A DNA stretch of 36,587 nucleotides from Planctomycetia bacterium (lineage in GTDB: Bacteria > Planctomycetota > Planctomycetia > Pirellulales > PNKZ01): the NCBI GenBank assembly GCA_021413845.1, contig JAIOPP010000085.1, positions 1 through 36,587 of the forward strand. The letters run 5' to 3'. This document shows, one piece after another, positions 1 to 6,299 of the stretch (position 1 is the stretch's first letter; each line of letters opens with the position of its first letter). A model generated the notes under the pieces. It searched no databases. It was not told the origin of the DNA and saw only the letters and a list, made by a program, of their open reading frames with translations. The translations under genes and the position numbers were made by a program.

Positions 1-2
1 TG

Positions 3-125
3 ATCCGCAGCGCGGCGGAGCGAACCGTCGCAGGCTTGTGGCGCCGCTGCGGCGAACTCGTCACCCGCTTCCAAGAATCCGAATGCCGAAACTACTTCCG
101 AAACTCAGGATACCGCTACAATTAA
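3..125 (+). CDS. IS630-family transposase, C-terminal fragment
   Basis: An open frame enters from the window edge and stops at TAA 123-125, giving 40 residues. It ends in a pattern typical of IS630/Tc1-type (DDE_3) transposases: an ERTVAGLWRR helix, then E-C-R-N-Y-F-R-N-S-G-Y close to the stop (compare the usual P-x-E-C-x-N-Y-F-x-x-x-G-Y ending). Such enzymes are nuclear-type DDE transposases that insert at TA dinucleotides. Only the tail is visible, so it cannot be told whether the element is intact, and no terminal inverted repeat could be defined in the following 90 bases. The family call rests on this short motif alone. Confidence 0.6.
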   Translation: MRSAAERTVAGLWRRCGELVTRFQESECRNYFRNSGYRYN

Positions 126-217
126 TTGCAATGCGCTCTAATTCATCGAGCGCCGGCGTCGCAGCGCTTCCGTCGGCAGCTAGAATCATGTCGCGAACCT
201 CTTTACAAGGAGCAGCG

Positions 218-1357
218 ATGAGAGCGACGATCGGATTTGCCGCGGCATGTTTATTGTTACTCGGCGCAGGGGCAGATGCCGACGAGCAAGCCGCCGCCCG
301 CGCGTTGCCTCCGATCGAGACTGCTGATTACGACGAGCAAGCTCGGTTCCGAGTCAACGGTCGCCCCTTCTTTCCGATTCTGCTTTACGACGCCCCGACC
401 GACGACACGACCTTGGCGATGTTGCGCGAGTTCGGCTTCAACACCCTGACTTGCAAGCCCGACGCTACCGGCTCGTTGCCGGAGAAAGGTTTCTACGGCG
501 CGGTGCACGGCGCGAAGACGACGGTGGAAACCTCGGGCATTCTGCTGGTGCTCGGGCCCGATAGCCCGGCGCTCTATTACAAGCAGGACTTATTGGAGCG
601 TGTCGCCCAAGAGAACGGCAAAGCGAAGGGAGCGGTGCCGGGCCGACCGGTGATGAATGCGATCGGCTATTGGGAGAACGAGCCGAAAGGGGTCGTTGCC
701 GGAGAACTTCCGTCGAAGTCCCATTACGAAGATCTCGTGGCGGCGATCGAAGTTTCGGCCCCTTATCTCTACCCAGTGCCGTATCAACCCACGGCGAGCG
801 TCGGCGAGGCCGTTGCTCGCGCTAGGTCGGCCACGCAAGGAAAGAAACCGATCTTACCGATCCTGCAACTCTTCGCCTGGGAGGCCGGCACGCGCTACCC
901 GACGGTGGCCGAGTTGCGCTCGATGACGTTTCTGGCGCTGGTCGAAGGGGCGAGCGGCATCGGCTACTACTCTTTCGGCTCGGTCACCGGCCGACCGAAC
1001 CGGACGATCGCCGAGGTCGAGCCCGAACTCTGGCGGAGCGTGAAGCAACTCAATCGGGAAGTTGCGGAGATCGGGCCGCTGCTGCTCGGAACGAACGCCG
1101 CGCCGGCGCTATCGCTCACCGGCGGCGCTTCGACCGTGAAGTTCAAAGCGGCGAGCACCGGCGCCGGTTTTCCGGCCGTCGTCGTCAACTCCGCCGCGAC
1201 GACTCAAGAAGCCACTCTCACGGCACGCAATATCACGACGGGAAACATCACGCTCGACGACGGGCGCACGATCGACGTTCGCGAAAGCACCGGCCGAATC
1301 ACATTGAAGCCGTTCGAATCGCTAATCCTCCGCCGGTTAGACGAGCGCCGGCGTTAG
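218..1357 (+). CDS. secreted glycoside-hydrolase-like (TIM-barrel) protein
   Basis: The 379-residue product starts at ATG 218, chosen because AAGGAG lies at 207-212 with 5-base spacing and because the protein then opens with a clean signal peptide (MRATIGFAAACLLLLGAGADA). The frame stays open upstream to 38, but that part overlaps the transposase tail and reads as low-complexity basic sequence. The mature part begins with a strand reading FRVNGRPFFPILLYDAP followed by LREFGFNT, the usual first strand and helix of glycoside-hydrolase-type TIM barrels. It later has WEAGTRYPTVAELRSMTF and GASGIGYYSFGS, a pattern seen in uncharacterised exported GH-like proteins where a strand of the barrel is followed by a C-terminal beta-sandwich (about residues 285-379). 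No specific GH family or catalytic acid pair can be assigned. It is probably exported and acts on polysaccharide, but the substrate is unknown. Confidence 0.72.
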   Translation: MRATIGFAAACLLLLGAGADADEQAAARALPPIETADYDEQARFRVNGRPFFPILLYDAPTDDTTLAMLREFGFNTLTCKPDATGSLPEKGFYGAVHGAKTTVETSGILLVLGPDSPALYYKQDLLERVAQENGKAKGAVPGRPVMNAIGYWENEPKGVVAGELPSKSHYEDLVAAIEVSAPYLYPVPYQPTASVGEAVARARSATQGKKPILPILQLFAWEAGTRYPTVAELRSMTFLALVEGASGIGYYSFGSVTGRPNRTIAEVEPELWRSVKQLNREVAEIGPLLLGTNAAPALSLTGGASTVKFKAASTGAGFPAVVVNSAATTQEATLTARNITTGNITLDDGRTIDVRESTGRITLKPFESLILRRLDERRR

Positions 1358-1793
1358 ATCTATGTCTTGGTAGCGGATTTTTCATTCCCGGTCTTCAGCG
1401 AGAGTGTCCCTACATCGCTGGGCCTGCGTTCTGCGGATGTAGTCGGATATGAGAAGCTGATTCACAAGTGCCTTGAAGTAAACTTGCACGGTGATTCGAG
1501 GAAGGCCGAAGACGCCGAAATACCTTCGGCCTGTGATACCGGGATGGACTCGCGCTCTAAAGAGGGTGTTTCGTCCACCAAGGTCAGTCGGGGCGACGGG
1601 GCGCCATTAGAACCGCTGTTGTTCGATGCGGTAGCATGGCCCGGGCATCTAGTCAGAGCGGTAAAGATTTTAGGACTTCGGAAAACCCAACCGACGCCGC
1701 TTTCGACTGGGAGAGAAAGGCGTTCGTTGTAAGGGTTGTAGGCCTTCTTTTGGTGATGGCGCTTTTCTTGGTTGTTCCAAAGCCGATACGCCG

Positions 1794-1808
1794 GCGACAA
1801 TTTGTCGC
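1794..1808. promoter_or_regulatory. 15-base palindrome upstream of the autotransporter
   Basis: The sequence gcgacaatttgtcgc is a perfect inverted repeat of seven bases around one central base, about 150 bases before the autotransporter start. Its position fits an operator. Perfect seven-base-arm palindromes are expected about twice by chance in a window of this size, so this is only a candidate. Confidence 0.2.
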
Positions 1809-1839
1809 AGACGCAACTGGTCAATTCCGAACCACTCCC
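1804..1839 (+). repeat. short degenerate repeat, copy 1 (inverted partner at 5092-5129)
   Basis: The core gtcgcagacgcaactggtcaa-ttcc matches the minus strand of 5104-5129 at 22 of 26 aligned columns, and both copies continue to ACTCCC. In one frame both read V-A-D-A-T-G, and the two differences inside that peptide are synonymous (GCA/GCG twice). The copies lie on either side of the autotransporter gene in opposite orientation. They may be remnants of a dispersed genomic repeat or of a small decayed gene. Confidence 0.4.
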
Positions 1840-1955
1840 TATACACGAGTATTTAATATTTAACTTTTGCGCCGTTGGCAGTTTCGATCCGAACGGATCG
1901 CGATCTCACCCGTCCGCGCATCTTGTTTAGCAACTTGGTTAGCAAAGGGTGGACC

Positions 1956-4613
1956 ATGGACGGTTCCAGCGATCGTAGCGATTCTTCCGGCAGCCGAAGT
2001 CGTTCGACTTCGGGACGCACCCGAACTCGGGCGAGTTGGGCTACGAGCATCACGCTTGGCGTGCTGACGACGCTCTTGAGCGGGTCGACGGCGTGGGGGG
2101 CGAACCACGACGTCAATTCCGACGCGCAGCTCCGCAGCGCCATCACCAGCGCGGTCGCCGGCGACACGATCACGTTCACAGGCGACATCACGATCGCGGC
2201 CACCGATCTGCCGGCCGTGCAGACGAACGTCACGATCCTCGGCAACAATCATGCGCTCGATGGCGCCGGCGCATTCCGCGGGCTCTTCGTCGGCGCGTGG
2301 ACGCCGGGCACCGCGACGCAGACGGCCGTCACGGTCGGCATCCAGGACCTCACCATCCAGAACGCCAAGGCGCTCGGTGGAGCCGGCGGTTCCAGCGGCT
2401 CCCAGGGGGCCGGGGCGGGAGCCGGCCTGGGAGGCGCGCTCTTCGTCGCAAACCAGGCCCACGTCACACTGACCAACGTCAATCTCGCCACGAACAACGC
2501 CGCCGGCGGCACCGGCGGGGGATCGACCGGGGTTGGCTTCGGCGGCGGCGGCGGGCTCGGCGGCAACGGCGGCAATGGTTCCATTGGGACCTTTGGTGGC
2601 GGCGGCGGGCTCGGAGTCGGCGCCAATGGCGGCACGAGTGGTGGTGCCGGATCGTCCGGAATCGCCACCGGCGCAGCGTCCGGTGCTGCGGCCCCGGGCG
2701 GCAGTGCCGGCGGCAGTGACGGCGGCGGCGGCAGCAGTGGGTTTATAGGGGGCGGCGGTGGGGTTAGCGGAGCTAGTCAGTCGGGCGGTTTCGGCGGCGG
2801 CGGTGCTGGTACAGGCGGCAACGGCGGCTTCGGCGGCGGCGGCGGCCCAGGCTTCGGCGGCGACGGCGGCGACGGCGGCTTTGGTGGTGGTGGTGGTGGT
2901 CGTGCTTTGGGCAATAGCGGCGTCGGCGGCTTCGGGGGTGGCGACGGTGGACTGGTCGTCAACGGCGGCGGCGGCGGCGGTCTCGGCGCAGGGGGCGCTA
3001 TCTTCGTTCAGCAAGGGGGCACCCTGCTCGTCGGGGGCGCGCTCACCGTCAACGGCAACACGGTCACCGCAGGCGCCGGTGCCGGCGGCGGCGCCAATGG
3101 CTCGGCCTACGGCAGCGGCCTCTTCTTGCAGGGCAACGGCGGCACGATCAACTTCGCCCCCGGCAGCGGCCAGACCCAAACGTTCGCCGATGGAATTTAT
3201 GACCAGACCGGAGTCACCGGAATCGCGGGAAATAGTTGGTCGCTCAACAAGAGCGGCGCAGGAACCTTGGTACTGAGCGGCACGAACGGCTACAGCGGCG
3301 GCACGACGGTGGATGCCGGACGCCTAGCCGTCAACGGCCTGCTCAACGGAAATGTGCTCGTGAATTCCGGCGGTACGCTCGGCGGCAACGGCTCGATCGC
3401 CGGCGACCTGATGAACAACGGTACCTTCGGGCCCGGCAACTCGATCGGCGCGCTGACGTTAACGGGCAACTACGCTGCCGGCAACGGCTCGACGACCGAA
3501 ATCGAAATCAACAACGGCGGCACCACGGCCGGCGTGAACAACGACCGGCTGAACGTCACCGGCAACCTCACGCTCGATCCCGGCAGCACGCTGGCCGTCA
3601 AAGCCGCGCCGGGCACCTACGCCAACCACACGACCTATCGGATCATCACATTCACCGGCACGCGAACCGGCATGTTCGGCACCGCCACGATCGACCTGGC
3701 GAACACGAACTTGAACGTGCTGTACCTGTCGGGAGCGATCGACATCGAGCTGCTCATCGCCAGCTTGACCAACTACGCCGCGCTGGGCCAGACGGGAAAC
3801 CAGATCAACACCGGCGCGTATCTCGACTCGCTCGGCGGCAGTCTGCCGACCGGCTTGGACCAAATTCAGTCGTTGTCGCCCGCCGCCGCGGCCAACGCTT
3901 TGCAGCAGTTGGGGACCGAGGTCAATGGTTCGCTGGCCCAGTTGGGCGCGCAGAACTCGATCTTCCAGTTCAACCTGCTCAGCCAACGTGCCGGCTCGGG
4001 ATTGCCCATCGGCACGGACGGCACCTCGCTCGCGGCCGACGAGGATTGGTTCGACGATTCGGGCAGCACGGCCCAGGTGTTTCAAGTTTCGTACAACCAG
4101 CCAAGCGGCTCGCCCGCCGGTTCGAGCTTGTTCCGCGCCGCCCCGCGCCGCCCGATCTGGGGCGGCTGGGTGAGCGGCTATGGTTTAGGAGGCACGGCCC
4201 AAAGCGACGGCAACGCGAGCGGCGGCAGTTACGGACTCGGGGGCACGATCTTCGCCCTGGAACGCCGCTTGGACGAGTATCGCGTGCTGGGCCTGCTGGG
4301 CAGCTACTCCTACATGAACTTGAAGCTGAACCAGGTGAGGCAATCGTCGAACGTCAACTCCGGCCAGTTCGGCACGTATCTGCTCACGCAAGACGGGGCG
4401 AGTTACAACTTGCTGGCCGGCACGCTGGGCTTCGACGGCTATAGCAGCCGCCGGCAGATCAACTTCGGCGGCGTCAACGCCGTGGCCGACGGCGACTACA
4501 GCGGCTGGCAATCGAACGTCTACTTCGAGCGCGGCTGGAAACTATCGACGGGCCGGTGGTTGCTGCAACCGTACGGCGGCTTGCAATACAACTACCTGCG
4601 ACAGAACAGCTAA
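1956..4613 (+). CDS. autotransporter-type protein, beta-barrel truncated by TAA
   Basis: The 885-residue product starts at ATG 1956, preceded by GGGTGG. The frame is open back to a TTG at 1875, but the ATG gives a long basic leader and a signal peptide ending in AWG-A (about residues 1-55), as is common for autotransporters. Residues about 60-140 form a right-handed beta-helix-like start (TITFTGDITI, VTILGNNHALDG). Residues about 141-388 are extremely glycine-rich. Residues about 430-600 contain autotransporter-associated beta-strand repeats (SLNKSGAGTLVLSGTN, YSGGTTVDAGRLAVNG, TLGGNGSIAGDL). From about residue 731 (IWGGWVSGYG) an autotransporter beta-domain begins, a 12-strand outer-membrane pore in this family. 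After only about 155 barrel residues the frame meets TAA at 4611-4613; the remaining barrel follows in the same frame. As written, the product cannot form a complete barrel. Confidence 0.85.
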   Translation: MDGSSDRSDSSGSRSRSTSGRTRTRASWATSITLGVLTTLLSGSTAWGANHDVNSDAQLRSAITSAVAGDTITFTGDITIAATDLPAVQTNVTILGNNHALDGAGAFRGLFVGAWTPGTATQTAVTVGIQDLTIQNAKALGGAGGSSGSQGAGAGAGLGGALFVANQAHVTLTNVNLATNNAAGGTGGGSTGVGFGGGGGLGGNGGNGSIGTFGGGGGLGVGANGGTSGGAGSSGIATGAASGAAAPGGSAGGSDGGGGSSGFIGGGGGVSGASQSGGFGGGGAGTGGNGGFGGGGGPGFGGDGGDGGFGGGGGGRALGNSGVGGFGGGDGGLVVNGGGGGGLGAGGAIFVQQGGTLLVGGALTVNGNTVTAGAGAGGGANGSAYGSGLFLQGNGGTINFAPGSGQTQTFADGIYDQTGVTGIAGNSWSLNKSGAGTLVLSGTNGYSGGTTVDAGRLAVNGLLNGNVLVNSGGTLGGNGSIAGDLMNNGTFGPGNSIGALTLTGNYAAGNGSTTEIEINNGGTTAGVNNDRLNVTGNLTLDPGSTLAVKAAPGTYANHTTYRIITFTGTRTGMFGTATIDLANTNLNVLYLSGAIDIELLIASLTNYAALGQTGNQINTGAYLDSLGGSLPTGLDQIQSLSPAAAANALQQLGTEVNGSLAQLGAQNSIFQFNLLSQRAGSGLPIGTDGTSLAADEDWFDDSGSTAQVFQVSYNQPSGSPAGSSLFRAAPRRPIWGGWVSGYGLGGTAQSDGNASGGSYGLGGTIFALERRLDEYRVLGLLGSYSYMNLKLNQVRQSSNVNSGQFGTYLLTQDGASYNLLAGTLGFDGYSSRRQINFGGVNAVADGDYSGWQSNVYFERGWKLSTGRWLLQPYGGLQYNYLRQNS
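2376..3118 (+). repeat. glycine-rich low-complexity GGC/GGN repeat tract
   Basis: About 740 bases made largely of GGC, GGT and GGA codons encode runs such as GFGGGGGLGGNGGNG and GGFGGGGGPGFGGDG inside the autotransporter passenger. Short units (GGCGGCGGCGGC, ggtggtggtggtggt) repeat in tandem, so the tract is prone to slippage and length change. The base skew keeps stop codons out of other frames and creates long false open frames rich in Ala, Pro or Arg on both strands. Confidence 0.85.
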
Positions 4614-4985
4614 GCCGAAACGGGAGCCGGCGGGCTCGATCTGGCGGTCGGCGGCACCGACTCGCACGCGCTGCGGAGCCTGCTGGGCCTGCGGACCTCG
4701 CGTCCCTGGGTGACGCGCGGCGGCCAGGTAATTGCGCCCCAACTGCGGGCCCTCTGGCTACATGAGTATCTGAACCCCGCAACCACGTTGAACGCAGGCT
4801 TCGCCTCGGCCGGCGGCAGCTTCAACACGCAAGGCCTGAACATGGGCCGCGACTGGGCCGTGCTGGGCACCGGCCTCACGTGGCAAGCTAACCGGCACCT
4901 GAGCGCGTTCGCCAACTACGACGTGCAGACCAACGCCAACCAGACGTTCAACGTCGGCTCCGGCGGCTTGCAGTGGGTGTGGTAA
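4614..4985 (+). pseudogene. C-terminal part of the autotransporter beta-barrel, in frame after TAA
   Basis: Directly after the TAA at 4611-4613 the same frame stays open for 123 codons. It reads as the missing half of the barrel: AETGAGGLDLAVGGTDSHAL, then LRSLLGLR, IAPQLRALWLHEYL, NMGRDWAVLGTGLTW, NRHLSAFANYDVQ, and the terminal strand GSGGLQWVW before TAA at 4983-4985. Alternating aromatic strands and a terminal aromatic residue are what the assembly machinery recognises in autotransporter barrels. With the stop ignored, the barrel would be about 278 residues, the normal size. The single nonsense codon is therefore either a real inactivating mutation, a sequencing error or a readthrough site. 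A GTG at 4710 could start translation of a fragment, but nothing suggests it does. Confidence 0.8.
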
Positions 4986-5368
4986 GCGGAGTCCTCTGCT
5001 CTCGTCCGACCACGTCGGCAATCGTTCGCATGCTCAACGGCCGCGCCACATGCATGAGACTTAATTCGTTGGTGCGGAGGCAGGTCGGGTCGGGAGTTGC
5101 GTAGGAAGTTCACCAGTCGCGTCCGCGACCCAGCCCACTGCGGCGGGTGAGCAGCCCGACCTCGGGCCACTGCCTTCCCTTTCAAGATTCTGCCGTCGGC
5201 ACGCAAGCCGGTCGAGTTCGCTCGGCGCATCGCCGCCGACATGTCGAGCGTTCGAGTACCGATCAGGCGCAATAAAAAGGTAACGACGGGACGCCTTTAG
5301 AACTGGCCTGCGATGACTCAACAGGTTAGTCCAGCAAACCGATAACGAAACTTGTCGCACACGCGAGG
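4986..5368. other. intergenic stretch without a convincing gene
   Basis: This 383-base gap lies between the convergent ends of the autotransporter and the pentapeptide gene. Open frames on the minus strand (4916-5272 and 5061-5360) have no ribosome site or family match. The latter contains the reading PAAVGWVADATGELPTQLP, which pairs with the copy at 1804-1839. No stem-loop followed by a T-run is seen, so no terminator can be called. Confidence 0.5.
5092..5129 (-). repeat. short degenerate repeat, copy 2 (inverted partner at 1804-1839)
   Basis: Read on the minus strand, gtcgcggacgcgactggtga followed by acttcc aligns with 1804-1829, and the match resumes at ACTCCC. It encodes W-V-A-D-A-T-G-E in the shared frame. 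Within the copy, gtcgcg-tc-cgcgac at 5116-5129 is also an inverted repeat. Confidence 0.4.
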
Positions 5369-6214
5369 TTATGGTTTGTTGGGTTTCGAGCGGCCGGCGA
5401 TGAATTCCGCTTTCGTGACGTCGCCGTCTTGGTCGATGTCGAAAGCCACGAACGGTTTCGCTTCTTTGCCGGAAAGGACGCCGTCTGCGTTCGTATCGAG
5501 AGAGGTGAATTGCCGCTCGAGCGAGGCGGAAGCGGGAGCGTCGGGCACCGTGGTCGGCGAAGCGGGCAAAGGATTCACCGCGGGCTTTTCCTCGGCTGCG
5601 GCCGGCGGATCTTCCGTGAGCACCGCGTGGGCGGCGACCGGGTCGAACCGCGCGGGCCAGCGCGTTCGCCGGCTATATTTCGCCCCGCGATATACCGGCG
5701 GCGTGCCGTAGTCGGAGCTGCGCGAGAGATCGGCGCCGCGTAAATCGGCACCGCTGAAGTTGGCCCCGTTTAGGTTCTCGAATCCGCGGGCGTCGAAGAG
5801 CTTCGCTCCCATCATGCGCGCGTTTTGCAAGCTACAGCTTTGAAAGTTGACGCCCGTAAAGTCGGCATCCTTCGTAATGGCTCCCTGTAGGCTCGCGTTC
5901 GCCAGATTCGAGAAGCGGAAATCGGCGCCCGTCAGGTCGGCGTTGTTGAAGGCGGCGCTGATGAGTTTCGCCGCTTGAAAATTGCACCGCTGCAGAACCG
6001 CTTCGCGAAAACCGGCGAGGAACAGCGTGCTGTTTTCGAAGTTCGTGTCCGACATCTCTTTACCGTCGTACGTCTCTCGGGAGAGATCGGTGTTACTGAG
6101 ATCGAGCTTATACTTCTTCACCTGCTCTTGAGCCGGCAGCACGTGGGCGAACGCCATGATCGACACGAGCACGACGCAGCATCGCACTCGATTCGGAGTC
6201 GGGAATCGCCGCAT
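5369..6214 (-). CDS. secreted pentapeptide-repeat protein with C-terminal EF-hand pair
   Basis: The 281-residue product starts at the ATG complementary to 6212-6214, with AAGGAG at 6221-6226 six bases upstream. A signal peptide covers about residues 1-29 (cut after LPAQ). Residues about 36-165 are pentapeptide repeats of the A-x-[LF]-x-x type (NADLTGADFRFSNLANASL, GANFSGADLRGADLSR), which build a right-handed quadrilateral beta-helix. A W-P-A-R-F-D-P segment at 186-192 resembles the end commonly seen after such helices. An Ala/Pro linker (about 193-230) leads to two canonical EF-hand loops at 240-251 (DTNADGVLSGKE) and 259-270 (DIDQDGDVTKAE). It is the third gene of a minus-strand cassette, 85 bases after the caspase-like gene. 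The binding partner is unknown; export and calcium binding are likely. Confidence 0.88.
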   Translation of the reverse strand: MRRFPTPNRVRCCVVLVSIMAFAHVLPAQEQVKKYKLDLSNTDLSRETYDGKEMSDTNFENSTLFLAGFREAVLQRCNFQAAKLISAAFNNADLTGADFRFSNLANASLQGAITKDADFTGVNFQSCSLQNARMMGAKLFDARGFENLNGANFSGADLRGADLSRSSDYGTPPVYRGAKYSRRTRWPARFDPVAAHAVLTEDPPAAAEEKPAVNPLPASPTTVPDAPASASLERQFTSLDTNADGVLSGKEAKPFVAFDIDQDGDVTKAEFIAGRSKPNKP

Positions 6215-6233
6215 GGGAATCTCCTTACGTCAC

Positions 6234-6260
6234 GGATGAATAAACAATGGGATGAATAAA
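6234..6260. repeat. paired 11-base direct repeat GGATGAATAAA
   Basis: GGATGAATAAA occurs at 6234-6244 and again at 6250-6260, a 16-base period, in the 85-base gap between the caspase-like gene and the pentapeptide gene. It lies just upstream of the pentapeptide ribosome site (on the coding strand TTTATTCATCC twice). It could be a protein or RNA-processing site, or a chance duplication. Confidence 0.3.
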
Positions 6261-6299
6261 GGCTGGATACGAATTTCTTCTCGATGCACGCTGGGTCGC

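Larger units (their letters stand above)
1358..1955. other. intergenic stretch without a convincing gene
   Basis: About 600 bases separate the GH-like gene from the autotransporter gene. Short open frames exist on both strands (for example 1367-1732 plus, 1462-1824 minus, 1636-1863 plus), but none has a good ribosome site, codon pattern or recognisable family. The plus frame at 1636-1863 contains one hydrophobic stretch (VVRVVGLLLVMALFLVV) and then a V-A-D-A-T-G segment that recurs at 5104-5129, so this may be decayed coding sequence. The stretch becomes AT-rich at 1838-1866 (tatttaatatttaac), a plausible promoter region for the autotransporter, although no clear -35/-10 pair stands out. Confidence 0.5.

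Noticed and set aside
2376-3118. Possible CRISPR-like or tandem-repeat array
   Set aside because: Repeats are short glycine codons in one continuous coding frame, without spacer structure.
1860-3179. 439-codon minus-strand frame opposite the autotransporter
   Set aside because: Almost wholly Ala/Gly/Arg caused by the complement of GGC-rich codons; no start signal and no family resemblance.
5116-5129. Hairpin gtcgcg-tc-cgcgac as terminator
   Set aside because: The two-base loop is too short for a stable hairpin and no T-run follows on either strand.
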